Shown: positions 23,972 to 32,287 of the stretch, piece by piece | How positions within the stretch are numbered: position 1 is the first letter of the stretch | How the letters are laid out: every line of letters starts with the position of its first letter | DNA from: Candidatus Baltobacteraceae bacterium | Lineage (GTDB): Bacteria > Vulcanimicrobiota > Vulcanimicrobiia > Vulcanimicrobiales > Vulcanimicrobiaceae | Direction: 5' to 3' | DNA: 64,000 nucleotides | NCBI GenBank assembly: GCA_036489885.1 | Contig: DASXEW010000001.1 | Span: forward strand, 248,001-312,000 | Program-made: the position numbers and the translations under genes | Notes under the pieces: generated by a model | Seen by the model: only the letters and a program-made list of their open reading frames with translations | The model's database searches: none | Told to the model about the DNA's origin: nothing

Positions 23972-24666
23972 AATGGGGTCAGAAGTTGAGCCAGAAGCGG
24001 CGTGGCGGGGTGTGCATGTAATAGGTCCCATCTCGCGTCTTGCACGACTCGACCCTCCTCGAGGACGATCGCGCGGTCACACAGGCGCTCGAGGATCTCG
24101 GCCTTGTGGTCAACGACGAGCATCGTGAAGCGTAGCTCTCGCTGCCATGTCACGAGCGTTGCGAGCAACTCGCGGACGAGATGCCTGTCGAGGCCGCTGA
24201 ACGGCTCATCAAGTAAGACGAGTGCGGGCTTGCGGGCCAGCGTGCGCGCCAATGCGACGCGCCGCGCTTGGCCGCCGGAAATTGCATGCGCCGGCTGATT
24301 CCAAACCGATTCGAGCTGCAGGCGTTCGCGCAGCTGCGCGACCCAGGCTTCGTTCTCATCACGCGCGCCGTTCGTTAGGCCAAAGCGGACGTTCTCGCTA
24401 ACGCGCAGATGCGGAAAGATGTTCGCATCCTGCGTCAGGTATCCGATGGAGCGTTCGTGCAATGCACGCTGCGGCGGAAACAATGTCTCGCCGCCGAGCC
24501 GCACGAAACCGTCATCGGGACGTTCGGTCCCGGCAATGCACGCGAGCGTCGTGCTCTTACCGGCGCCGGATGCGCCGAAGAGACCGCAGGCTTCGCCGGC
24601 GCTGACTGCGACTAGGCAGTCGATGCGAAAGTGCGCGCGCTGCTTGACGACATGCACGTCAAGCAC
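23968..24666 (-). CDS. ABC transporter ATPase, molybdate/tungstate type
   Basis: The 232-residue ATPase has Walker A FGASGAGKSTTLACIAG, the signature ISGGQARRVALARTLA, Walker B ALVLLDEPFSGLD and a switch His in MLVVDHKAEIL. It lacks the C-terminal molybdopterin-binding extension of long ModC proteins. Together with the adjacent permease and binding protein it would power oxyanion import. The start overlaps the permease stop by 8 bases. The stop overlaps the proline dehydrogenase GTG. Confidence 0.87.
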   Translation of the reverse strand: MLDVHVVKQRAHFRIDCLVAVSAGEACGLFGASGAGKSTTLACIAGTERPDDGFVRLGGETLFPPQRALHERSIGYLTQDANIFPHLRVSENVRFGLTNGARDENEAWVAQLRERLQLESVWNQPAHAISGGQARRVALARTLARKPALVLLDEPFSGLDRHLVRELLATLVTWQRELRFTMLVVDHKAEILERLCDRAIVLEEGRVVQDARWDLLHAHPATPLLAQLLTPL

Positions 24667-25435
24667 GCTGCACGCTCCGCCGCTGCGCGAGCAGATGTGC
24701 GAGCCACGGCAGCGGAAGCGCGGTGACGAGAAAGACGATCATCAGCGGCATCACGGCCGGCAAGCCAAAGTTTTCGAGATTCGTCCAGATCGCAACAGGC
24801 AGACCGGCCGGATAGTACGCGGTGATCACAACGGCGCCGAACTCGGTCAGCGCGCGGACCCACGCGAGGCTTAGCGCGACCGCGAACCCGAGCCGGGCAA
24901 TCGGAAACGTCACTCGCCAGAAAACGCTCCACGGCGCGTGACCGAGCAGCGCGGCTTGCAGCTCGAGCGGACGTGGCACCGAGTCGAGCGCAGCGATCGC
25001 GCCCAGAACGTAATACCCGACGCTGACATAGACCTGCGTGACGACGAAGGCCAGCGGAGTGTTCGTCATCGAGAGACCGAACTGTTCGAGAAAAAGCCCC
25101 AGGCCGTGCTGTCCGAACGCGAGCGATATCAAGATGCCGAGCGCCAGCGGCGGAAGAAGCACGGATACCAGCAAGACCGCTTGCCACAGCAGGCGTTCGC
25201 GTGCCGAGCAGCGCGCGACGTAGAGCGCCATCGGCGTTCCGAGCGCAACCACGATCACCATCGCGATCGCGGTTAGTCCAATCGATACGCGCGCAGCGTC
25301 GAGCGTTCCGCTGCCTTCCCAACGCCACGAGCCGACCCGAACGAATAGGCCGGCCAGCGGAAAGAGAACGACGATTGCAAACAGAACCGCGCCTGCGCGC
25401 GCGAGGCTACCTTTCAGAGAGTGCGACCGCCCCAA
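24659..25435 (-). CDS. ABC transporter permease, molybdate/tungstate type
   Basis: The protein has about six membrane helices and the permease EAA-type loop (LQAALLGHAPWSVFWRVTFP) of ModB/WtpB and CysT/U families. The start is unclear. The frame is open well into the binding-protein gene, and TTG at 25435 or CTG at 25417 would leave a short overlap consistent with translational coupling; I list the TTG. The first helix begins near LARAGAVLFAIVVLFPLAGL. It forms the membrane channel for the ATPase at 23968 and the binding protein at 25407. Confidence 0.82.
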   Translation of the reverse strand: MGRSHSLKGSLARAGAVLFAIVVLFPLAGLFVRVGSWRWEGSGTLDAARVSIGLTAIAMVIVVALGTPMALYVARCSARERLLWQAVLLVSVLLPPLALGILISLAFGQHGLGLFLEQFGLSMTNTPLAFVVTQVYVSVGYYVLGAIAALDSVPRPLELQAALLGHAPWSVFWRVTFPIARLGFAVALSLAWVRALTEFGAVVITAYYPAGLPVAIWTNLENFGLPAVMPLMIVFLVTALPLPWLAHLLAQRRSVQRA

Positions 25436-26333
25436 CCGGTGAATCGTACGCGTATTGCCGGAAGATCGCCTGGCCGCCAGTGCTCGAGAGCCATTGTACA
25501 AATGCCGCAGCCTTGTCGGCACGTGCCGAGCCGGTAATCACCGCCGCATAGTACACGAGTGCTTCGGGATGTGACGTTCGCTCGCCCAGCGTCCGCGTCG
25601 CTTGTTGGTAGCGGTCGTGCATCGACTGGTTCCCTAAGTTGATTTCGTCGGGCAAGTTGATGTACGGAAGATTGAACGGCCCAGGTTGAATCTTATAGGC
25701 TGAGGCCGCATCGAGCTCACCACTTTGCAGGCGTGCTTCGACGGTCGGCTCGGCGAAGATTTGCGCGGTGTTGATGTTGTCGCCCAAAACTTTTTGCGCG
25801 AGACCCGGCTGTTTGTAGTACGCCTCCGCGAGCTGGAACGTGTAGATGATGTTGCGGCCCTGCGGATCGGTCATCGGATCGGTACGGCCGAAACGAATCC
25901 CAGGTTGCTGCAAAACCGCGTACCACGGCATCCCGCCGCGTTTACCGGAAGCCGCATCGGCGAACTGCTGCGCGTATTTGCTCTTCGGGCTATATGCAAT
26001 CACCATCTCGGTTCGCGCAATCGGTACCGCCGTCTGCGCTTTGCCCGCCTTGAGTACCGTCATCGCCGGGCCAGGCGTTACGGGAATGAAGACGTCGGCG
26101 GTGATGCTGCCGCCTACGATGAGTTTTGCAAGCGCATCCGAGCCTTGCGCGCGTCCGTGCATGTCAACCGCAAGCGCGCTGGCTGCCGTCGACTTGATCG
26201 GGCCTTCCATCATCGAGCCCATCGAGCCGGCGTATGCTACGTCGAGCACGGTGAGTGTCTGCGCGAGCGATTTCGTAGCAAACCCGCCGAGCAGCGTTGC
26301 GGCACTTGCAGCGATCCAGGCGGAACGATTCAC
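25407..26333 (-). CDS. Tungstate/molybdate-type substrate-binding protein (WtpA/ModA-like)
   Basis: A GTG at 26333 overlaps the regulator stop (GTGA) and gives a signal peptide (MNRSAWIAASAATLLGGFAT, cleavage after SLAQ). The mature protein shows LDVAYAGSMGSMMEGPIK, ADVFIPVTPGPAM, PIARTEMVIAYSPKSKYAQQ, and FGRTDPMTDPQGRNIIYTFQ with the anion-contacting residues, then ELDAASAYKIQPG. These resemble WtpA, the tungstate/molybdate binder. The end FRQYAYDSPVGAVALSER is less usual. Order of the operon is regulator, binding protein, permease, ATPase, proline dehydrogenase. Confidence 0.85.
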   Translation of the reverse strand: MNRSAWIAASAATLLGGFATKSLAQTLTVLDVAYAGSMGSMMEGPIKSTAASALAVDMHGRAQGSDALAKLIVGGSITADVFIPVTPGPAMTVLKAGKAQTAVPIARTEMVIAYSPKSKYAQQFADAASGKRGGMPWYAVLQQPGIRFGRTDPMTDPQGRNIIYTFQLAEAYYKQPGLAQKVLGDNINTAQIFAEPTVEARLQSGELDAASAYKIQPGPFNLPYINLPDEINLGNQSMHDRYQQATRTLGERTSHPEALVYYAAVITGSARADKAAAFVQWLSSTGGQAIFRQYAYDSPVGAVALSER

Positions 26334-27334
26334 AGAGTTTCTCCTAGTCGGGTGATGTCGTAAGGTCCGAATGCCGCGAGATCGCGGCGAAACGCCGTCG
26401 AGCGCAACGCGCTCACCATCGCCGCGACGCCGGTGTGGCCGCAATCGCTGCGCCGAATCACGAGAACGCAGCGCTCGTTACGTAGCGGGATGAACGATAG
26501 GCGAAATGCGTCGGCGACGCCGGCGACTCCGAGACCGACATCGGCGTATCCGAACGCGACGGCACGCGCGACGTCGGCGTGACCGGCAACCGCGTGTCCG
26601 TAGCCGGCGATCGTTTGCGATGCCACGCCCGCACGTCGAAGCTCCGTGTCGAGGAGCGTGCGGGCTCCGGCGCCAACGGCTCGATTCGCGAGCCGCATAC
26701 TGCCGCGGGCGAGATCGCGAGCTCCCCGAAATTTTTTCGGATTGCCGCGGCCGATGATCCAGCCTTCCTCTATCATCGCGAACTCGTAGACGTCGAAGGC
26801 GTCGTCACCCGCGCGCCGCACGAGCCGCTGCACTTCCTCGTTCGAACCGTGCACTAGCGCGGCGTGAACGCGGCGCTCGCGCAGGTCCGCAAGTGCATCG
26901 CGATTACTGGTTGCAAACCAGACCGCGTCCGAATCGACGTTCTTGACGTGCGCCGCTAAGAGGGCGAGCGCGGGTTCGCAACCGGCGACGAAGGCCACGG
27001 ATTCGGTCCGCTCGGGGGTAGCGAGCGGGTCGAGCGGGTCAAGTTGGCGATTTACGCGCCGGCCGGCGACCGTCGCGGTAGCCGCTCGGCGTCCGGCGAG
27101 CGTGGCCGGATCCGGCTCAATGCTCGCCCCCGAAGCTAGGCCGAAGAGATCCTCAACGCTCGCATCGAGCGCGCGAGCGACCGAGAGCGCCAAACCGACG
27201 CCGGGTTGAGCGCGCCCGGACTCGATTGCACTGATTGCCTGGCGGCTGACGCCGGCGGCTTTGGCCAAGTCGCCTTGCGAAAGTCCCCGAACTCGCCGTC
27301 GAGACGAGACACCGTTAGCAACAGCACTTGGCAT
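26330..27334 (-). CDS. HTH regulator fused to a periplasmic-binding-protein-like sensor domain
   Basis: The 334-residue protein starts with an XRE-type helix-turn-helix (LSQGDLAKAAGVSRQAISAI, then ESGRAQPGVGLALSVARALD). From about residue 95 it has a substrate-binding-protein-like domain: VAFVAGCEPALALLAAHV, VHAALVHGSNEEVQRLV, GWIIGRGNPKKFRGARDLA and GYGHAVAGHADVARAVAFGY. This architecture occurs in one-component regulators beside molybdate/tungstate transporters, where the PBP-like half senses the anion. It heads the operon and presumably autoregulates it from the 141-bp gap shared with the divergent response regulator. Confidence 0.85.
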   Translation of the reverse strand: MPSAVANGVSSRRRVRGLSQGDLAKAAGVSRQAISAIESGRAQPGVGLALSVARALDASVEDLFGLASGASIEPDPATLAGRRAATATVAGRRVNRQLDPLDPLATPERTESVAFVAGCEPALALLAAHVKNVDSDAVWFATSNRDALADLRERRVHAALVHGSNEEVQRLVRRAGDDAFDVYEFAMIEEGWIIGRGNPKKFRGARDLARGSMRLANRAVGAGARTLLDTELRRAGVASQTIAGYGHAVAGHADVARAVAFGYADVGLGVAGVADAFRLSFIPLRNERCVLVIRRSDCGHTGVAAMVSALRSTAFRRDLAAFGPYDITRLGETL

Positions 27335-27475
27335 GATGGAAGGTATCTTTGCGGGGCAAACCTCTCCCTGCGTGCGGCGCCGGCCTGCGAGCGGCCAAGC
27401 AAGCGTTAAAATTTCGTCAACCCGCTCACCGAGGCGAGGCGGGGGGAGTCAGGGCCCGTAAACACGCCTTTACAG

Positions 27476-27883
27476 ATGACTCCGCAGACGTACCGCGTCT
27501 TAGTAGCCGACGACGATGCCGACATGCGAACGCTCATGGCAACGGTCTTGCGGACCCCGACCTACGAGGTCGTTTTGTGTTCGGACGCAGAGTCGGCACT
27601 GGTTCGCGCCAACGACAAGAAGCCGTACGATGTCATCATTAGCGACTTCATGCTTCCCGGGATGTCCGGTCTCGAGCTCATCCAGCGCTTGCGCGCCAAT
27701 CGGATGACTGCGAAAGTCCCGATTCTCATGATCAGCGCACACACGAACTACGGCATGGAAGATCGCGCGAAAGCCGCCGGCGCAAATCATTTTCTGAACA
27801 AACCCTTCACGCTTTCGCAACTGCGAAGCGCCTTGACCGGCCTTTTGGCCTCGAAGAGTGAAAGCGCGCTAACCGCCCAATAA
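27476..27883 (+). CDS. Single-domain response regulator (CheY-like)
   Basis: The 135-residue protein is a lone receiver domain. It has the acidic triplet VLVADDDADMRTLM, the phosphoacceptor Asp in YDVIISDFMLPGMSGLELI, the conserved Ser in PILMISAHTNYG and the Lys in NHFLNKPFTLSQL. There is no output domain, so it acts through protein contacts or as a phosphate relay; the lone HPt protein at 2897 could be a partner (speculative). It starts an operon-like run with the MntP-like gene 9 bases downstream. Confidence 0.9.
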   Translation: MTPQTYRVLVADDDADMRTLMATVLRTPTYEVVLCSDAESALVRANDKKPYDVIISDFMLPGMSGLELIQRLRANRMTAKVPILMISAHTNYGMEDRAKAAGANHFLNKPFTLSQLRSALTGLLASKSESALTAQ

Positions 27884-27892
27884 GCGAACCGC

Positions 27893-28450
27893 ATGGTTTC
27901 AGCGGTTCTCAAGGTCGCCGTCCTCGCGGTTTCTCTTGCGCTCGACGTATTCGCCGTTTCAGTCGGCGTTGGCGTTCGCGGTCACACGCGTGCAGAAAAA
28001 GTGCGTATCGGTGCGGCATTCGGCGCCGCCGAAGTTATCATGAATCTGATCGGGGCGGGAATCGGCCGTGGCGTCGGACAGCTGATCGGCGCCGCCGCCG
28101 CATATCTTGGATTCGTGGCGCTCATCGGCGTCGGCGTCTACATGATCGTCGAAAGCGTGCGCGAGGAATCGGGTGAGCTCGACCTGTCGACGGGCTGGGG
28201 ACTTTTCGTTGCAGCGATCTCGATCAGTTTGGATTCACTCGGCGTCGGCTTTACGTTACCGTACCTCGGTGTTAATATCGTCTTCGCGTTGGCAGCGGTG
28301 TTCGCCGCATCGATCGTAGCGACGACCAGCGGTTTGGCACTCGGACGCATCGTCGGCAATCGCGTCGGCGGAGCGACGGGACTCATTGCGGGAATCTTGC
28401 TCGCCCTGACGGGCATCGTTTTCGCGATCGCGCGCGCACTCGGTTTCTAG
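27893..28450 (+). CDS. mntP: Manganese efflux pump MntP-like membrane protein
   Basis: The 185-residue protein has six hydrophobic helices arranged as two repeats. Each carries the acidic motif of MntP: AVSLALDVFAVSVGVGVRG in the first and AAISISLDSLGVGFTLPY in the second, with the Asp residues placed inside the membrane. MntP exports Mn(II). The protein is slightly divergent, so the ion is inferred. It is preceded by the response regulator and followed by a P-loop protein whose TTG start lies two bases after its stop. Confidence 0.8.
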   Translation: MVSAVLKVAVLAVSLALDVFAVSVGVGVRGHTRAEKVRIGAAFGAAEVIMNLIGAGIGRGVGQLIGAAAAYLGFVALIGVGVYMIVESVREESGELDLSTGWGLFVAAISISLDSLGVGFTLPYLGVNIVFALAAVFAASIVATTSGLALGRIVGNRVGGATGLIAGILLALTGIVFAIARALGF

Positions 28451-28452
28451 CG

Positions 28453-29166
28453 TTGAGCGTAGCGGAAGAGCTTTTCGATCGCTGGGAAGCCACCGGCGCA
28501 CGTTCGCTGATCGTCGTCGGGACCGCCAAGAATGTCGGCAAAACAACGACTGTCACATCGCTTCTGCGGGTTGCCGACTCGCGCGATTTGCGGATTGGCC
28601 TTACGTCTATCGGACGCGACGGCGAAGCCTTCGACGCCGTCGACGAAGCGCCGAAGCCGCGCATCTTTGTCGAGGCCGGCACGATCGTGGCGGCCGGCCG
28701 CGCGCTCGTTCCGCAACCGCGCACGATCGAGATTCTCGACGAGCACGAGCGCAGCGCACTTGGTCCGATCGTGTTTTATCGGACGAACATTCCGCAGTAT
28801 GTCGAAATCTCCGGTGCGCCGACGGCGCGTGGCATGCGATCCGTTATCGAACGCCTCGTGCATCTCGGCGTCGATCGCGTCATCGTCGACGGTGCGATCG
28901 ATCGTGTCGCCGTCGTCGCAACGGGTTTCGATCCTTTGTTCGTCGCAACCGGAATGGCGCTTGCGTCGACGATCGAGGGGGTTGCCGAAACGACGCAGCG
29001 TTTTGTGGCGAGTGAACGGATCGGTTCGGAGCGCGTGCTTGCGTGCACGACCTGTCCGGTTGGAGAAGGGTGCAGCGTCGATGCGAAGGCGCTGGGTGAT
29101 GCGGTTTCGCGCGCCACGGGTCTTCCGTGTTACGACGTGCAAGCAGGATTACGATGGATCCCTTGA
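28453..29166 (+). CDS. P-loop ATPase, KamB-like (aminomutase reactivase-type)
   Basis: A TTG start gives 237 residues. A Walker A loop VVGTAKNVGKTTTVTSLL is followed by GLTSIGRDGEAFDA, and near the C-terminus is a Cys-containing stretch RVLACTTCPVGEGCSVD that could hold a metal or cofactor. The pattern resembles the OrfE/KamB proteins that accompany B12-dependent lysine 5,6-aminomutase as reactivation factors (from memory, moderate certainty). In support, the next gene encodes a BKACE enzyme, another lysine-fermentation-type protein. No aminomutase genes are present here. It overlaps the BKACE gene by 13 bases. Confidence 0.55.
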   Translation: MSVAEELFDRWEATGARSLIVVGTAKNVGKTTTVTSLLRVADSRDLRIGLTSIGRDGEAFDAVDEAPKPRIFVEAGTIVAAGRALVPQPRTIEILDEHERSALGPIVFYRTNIPQYVEISGAPTARGMRSVIERLVHLGVDRVIVDGAIDRVAVVATGFDPLFVATGMALASTIEGVAETTQRFVASERIGSERVLACTTCPVGEGCSVDAKALGDAVSRATGLPCYDVQAGLRWIP

Positions 29167-29981
29167 TCGTCACCGTTGCGCCCGTCGGTGCCGAGTTGAC
29201 GCCGGATCAGACGCCGTATCTGCCGGTAACGCCGGAGCAGCTCGGCGAAACCGCCGCCGCGTGCGAAGCCGCGGGCGCGTCGATCGTGCACGTTCACTGT
29301 CGCACGGACGACGGCGCGAATACGCAGGCGGTTGCGCGCTTCCGTGATGCATTGCGTGCAATCCGGTCGCGCAGCAAATTGATCGTGCAATTTTCAACCG
29401 GCGGCGCGATTGGGATGACGCCCGATGAGCGTGCTGCTCCGCTCGAATTGCAACCCGAGATGGCGACTCTCACGTGCGGGACCGTCAATTTCGGCGACGA
29501 CGTTTTCGAGAACAGCTTCCCGATCATGCGGGGCATCTTGTCTGTGATGCAGCGTTACGACGTGCGCCCCGAGCTCGAGATCTTTGATGCCGGACATCTC
29601 ACAAACGCGAAGCGGCTCGCGGTCGAGGGCCTGCTGCGCTTTCCGCAACACGTCGATTTCGTGCTCGGCGTTCCGGGCGGACTCGAGGCAAGCGCCGAGG
29701 CTTTGCTCGACTGCGTGCGAGCGCTTCCGCCGGGGTGTACCTGGTCGGTTGCGGCGATCGGGCGGATGCAGCTACCGATGGCGACGATCGCGGTCGCGAT
29801 GGGCGGCCACGTCCGCGTCGGCCTCGAGGACAACATTTGGTATACGAAGGGTAAGCTAGCTCGAAATGAAGAGCTGGTCGCGCGCGTTACCCGGATTGCG
29901 GCAGAGCTTGGGCGCCCCGTGGCTACGCCCGACGACGCTCGCCGCATCCTTCGATTGCCAGGATTCAACACCGCTGCTTAG
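29154..29981 (+). CDS. Beta-keto acid cleavage enzyme (BKACE/DUF849 family)
   Basis: The 275-residue TIM-barrel protein shows VTVAPVGAELTPDQTPYLPV, GASIVHVHCRTDDG with the zinc His pair, IVQFSTGGAIGMTPDERA, EMATLTCGTVNFGDDVF, PELEIFDAGHLTN and GHVRVGLEDNIW. These are the zinc- and substrate-binding motifs of the DUF849 family. Members condense a beta-keto acid with acetyl-CoA, releasing acetoacetate and a CoA ester; the prototype is 3-keto-5-aminohexanoate cleavage enzyme of lysine fermentation. The start ATG at 29154 lies inside the end of the P-loop gene. Confidence 0.88.
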   Translation: MDPLIVTVAPVGAELTPDQTPYLPVTPEQLGETAAACEAAGASIVHVHCRTDDGANTQAVARFRDALRAIRSRSKLIVQFSTGGAIGMTPDERAAPLELQPEMATLTCGTVNFGDDVFENSFPIMRGILSVMQRYDVRPELEIFDAGHLTNAKRLAVEGLLRFPQHVDFVLGVPGGLEASAEALLDCVRALPPGCTWSVAAIGRMQLPMATIAVAMGGHVRVGLEDNIWYTKGKLARNEELVARVTRIAAELGRPVATPDDARRILRLPGFNTAA

Positions 29982-29996
29982 AACGCCGATGCCGAC

Positions 29997-30971
29997 TTGA
30001 TAACGTACGTCATCCGCCGGACGCTCTTGAACATACCTCTGCTGATTCTGATCAGCTTGGTGATCTTCATAATTCTGTCCAATGCGCCGGGCGGCGCGCT
30101 GACGCCATATCTGCAGAACCCGCATATCACGCAAGCCGATATCGAGCGCCTCAAACACAATCTCGGCCTCGATCAACCGCTCCCGATTCAGTACGTGCAC
30201 TGGCTGGGCAAGGTTCTCACCGGCGATCTCGGATACTCGACGTCGAACTCTGAGACCGTCACGCAGGCGATCTTCGAACGGCTTCCCGCCACACTCGAGC
30301 TCATGGGTGCGGCGTTTTTATTTTCGCTGGGCATCGGCGTGACGTTTGGGATTCTCTCGGCGCTCAAGCCGTACTCGTGGCTCGACTATGTGGTGACGAC
30401 GTTCGCGTTCTTCGGACAGTCGATGCCCGTGTTCTGGTTCGCATTGATGCTGCAGCTCGCGTTCGCGGTCTATGGCATTCCGTTGCCCGACGGCTACAAG
30501 ATTCAGCTGCCCTCGGCCAGCATGTGCTCGACCGACGCGTGCGGCTTCGGCGATCGCATCGAGCATTTGATTTTGCCCACGATCGTGCTCTCTCTACTTT
30601 TCATAGCAACTTGGAGCCGCTTCATGCGCTCCTCGATGCTCGAAGTGATCAACACAGATTACATGCGTACGGCGACCGCCAAGGGTCTTTCAAAAGTCAA
30701 AGTCGTGCTCAAACACGGTCTGAAGAACGCGCTAATCCCACTCGTCACGATCGTTGCACTTGGATTACCCGGCCTCGTCGCGGGCGCCGTCGTGACTGAG
30801 ACGATTTTCGCGTGGCCGGGAATGGGGCGCTTGTTCATCAACGCGCTCACGCAATTCGATTTTGCGCTACTCATGGGCTATTTGATGCTCGTCTCGTTCT
30901 TGGTCGTGCTCTTCAATTTGCTGGCCGACATTGCGTACGCGTGGCTTGATCCGCGTGTGAAGTACAGCTAA
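29997..30971 (+). CDS. Peptide-type ABC transporter permease (OppB/DppB family)
   Basis: The 324-residue protein begins at a TTG with the standard opening ITYVIRRTLLNIPLLILISL. It has six membrane helices, the EAA-type loop TDYMRTATAKGLSKVKVVLK and the end IAYAWLDPRVKYS, all typical of DppB/OppB permeases. It overlaps the ATG of the OppC-type partner by one base (TAATG). No binding protein or ATPase follows; the orphan family 5 binding protein at 4479-6107 could be the partner, which is inference. Confidence 0.9.
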   Translation: MITYVIRRTLLNIPLLILISLVIFIILSNAPGGALTPYLQNPHITQADIERLKHNLGLDQPLPIQYVHWLGKVLTGDLGYSTSNSETVTQAIFERLPATLELMGAAFLFSLGIGVTFGILSALKPYSWLDYVVTTFAFFGQSMPVFWFALMLQLAFAVYGIPLPDGYKIQLPSASMCSTDACGFGDRIEHLILPTIVLSLLFIATWSRFMRSSMLEVINTDYMRTATAKGLSKVKVVLKHGLKNALIPLVTIVALGLPGLVAGAVVTETIFAWPGMGRLFINALTQFDFALLMGYLMLVSFLVVLFNLLADIAYAWLDPRVKYS

Positions 30972-31891
30972 TGCAAACGACGCTGCCGACCACCGCTACG
31001 CTTCCGGCCGACGACCACTTCGAGCTTCGCAAGCACGTCACGTGGAATCGCTTCCGCAAGCACAAGCTGGCACTCGTGGGTGGCGTTGTCTTCGCGTTTA
31101 CGATTCTCATTGCGGTGTGCGCCCACTGGATCGCACCGTGGGATCCGAACTTCATCGATCAAGCTCACTGGAGCGGCTATCCGCTCGCACCGGGCGTCGC
31201 GGGACACATTCTCGGGACCGACGAGAACGGTCGAGATTTGCTTTCGCGTCTGATTTTCGGAGCGCAAATCTCGTTGACGGTCGCGATCTTCGCGGTGACG
31301 ATGGAGATCGTGCTCGGCACGGTGCTTGGCGCGATCGCCGGGTACTACGGCGGGGTCATCGACTTCACGATCATGCGGATGACCGACGTCGTGCTCTCGA
31401 TACCGCTCCTGCCGTTGTTGCTCGTGTTGACCGCAATCGTCGCCGAGACGTCGAACAAAGCCGCGCTCAATTTTGCATCGATCGTCTTGATCATCGGATT
31501 CGTCAGTTGGCCGCCCGTCGCGCGTATCGTCCGGGCGGTTTTTTTGAGCTTGCGCGAACGGGAGTATGCGGAAGCTGCGCGCGCGCTCGGCAACAACGAC
31601 GGTCGAATCATTTTCCGCCACCTCCTGCCGAACGCCATGGCGCCGATTATCGTGCAGGCGACGCTCGAGGTCGCGAACGTCATCATCTTGGAGTCGACGC
31701 TGTCGTTCCTCGGCTTTGGTATACAGCCGCCGACCGCAAGCTGGGGCAACATGCTCGCGAACGCGCAGGCCAACATGGCGATCGCGCCCTGGGCTGCGAT
31801 TTTCCCCGGCCTCTGCATCCTCATCACCGTTTTGGCGATCAATTATCTGGGCGACGGCCTGCGGGATGCTCTTGACCCCAATATGAGGTAG
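30971..31891 (+). CDS. Peptide-type ABC transporter permease (OppC/DppC family)
   Basis: The 306-residue protein has the OppC N-terminus (VTWNRFRKHKLALVGGVVFA), the periplasmic motif HILGTDENGRDLLSRLIFGA, the EAA-type loop EYAEAARALGNNDGRIIFRH and the conserved ESTLSFLGFGIQPPTASWG. It forms a heterodimer channel with the OppB-type protein encoded immediately upstream. The transcript ends before the tRNA-Leu gene, with only a short gap and no obvious terminator between. Confidence 0.92.
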   Translation: MQTTLPTTATLPADDHFELRKHVTWNRFRKHKLALVGGVVFAFTILIAVCAHWIAPWDPNFIDQAHWSGYPLAPGVAGHILGTDENGRDLLSRLIFGAQISLTVAIFAVTMEIVLGTVLGAIAGYYGGVIDFTIMRMTDVVLSIPLLPLLLVLTAIVAETSNKAALNFASIVLIIGFVSWPPVARIVRAVFLSLREREYAEAARALGNNDGRIIFRHLLPNAMAPIIVQATLEVANVIILESTLSFLGFGIQPPTASWGNMLANAQANMAIAPWAAIFPGLCILITVLAINYLGDGLRDALDPNMR

Positions 31892-31915
31892 GCCCTAGAC
31901 TCTCTTGGCCCCCGT

Positions 31916-31999
31916 GCGCGAGTGGCGGAATTGGTAGACGCACTAGCTTGAGGGGCTAGCGCCGGCAACGGCGTGCAGGTTCAAGTCCTGTCTCGCGCA
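31916..31999 (+). tRNA. tRNA-Leu (anticodon GAG)
   Basis: The 84-nt gene folds as a class II tRNA. The acceptor arm pairs GCGCGAG with CTCGCGC, the D-loop region reads GGCGGAATTGGTAGACGC, the anticodon stem CTAGC/GCTAG encloses loop TTGAGGG (anticodon GAG), the long variable arm follows, and the T-arm contains GGTTCAAGTCC. Discriminator A is at 31999; CCA is not encoded. Confidence 0.96.
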
Positions 32000-32007
32000 T
32001 GACTCAC

Positions 32008-32033
32008 AAACCCTGATGGAATCAGGGTTTTTT
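32008..32033 (+). terminator. Terminator after tRNA-Leu
   Basis: AAACCCTGAT and ATCAGGGTTT form a perfect 10-bp stem with a GGA loop, followed by more T residues (six in a row in total). It sits nine bases past the tRNA. Confidence 0.92.
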
Positions 32034-32287
32034 ACTTGTCTGTCGATGTGGATAACTTTGGTGGGCTGGCACTCTGCGGGAGCAATGGAGCGCATTGCTT
32101 GGACTCCCGTAGACTCTGGGAAACATGCTTGGACTTGCCGGTCGAAGGAAGCCGCGAGTGGGCCCTGGTCGGCAGGCATTTACGGGCGCATAGATATCTA
32201 GCGTTATGGAGGAAGTGAAACCCCACGACTCAACGACCTTACGCCTTCAAGTGCACTTGAAGTCAAGGGCCCGAAAAAGGGAGGCAG
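32034..32287. other. Gene-free stretch with an 18-bp perfect palindrome
   Basis: No convincing reading frame is visible here between the tRNA terminator and the crotonase-family gene. The notable item is a perfect palindrome, CTTCAAGTGCACTTGAAG, at 32245-32262, about 25 bases past the stop of the convergent operon. It has no T-run and could be an operator, a transcript end structure or a remnant. Its place downstream of a tRNA makes an old integration site conceivable, but no integrase or duplicated tRNA end is seen. Confidence 0.5.

Noticed and set aside
31943-32179. Minus-strand frame of 78 codons across the tRNA-Leu gene
   Set aside because: It is the reverse strand of the tRNA and its terminator, a common false prediction.
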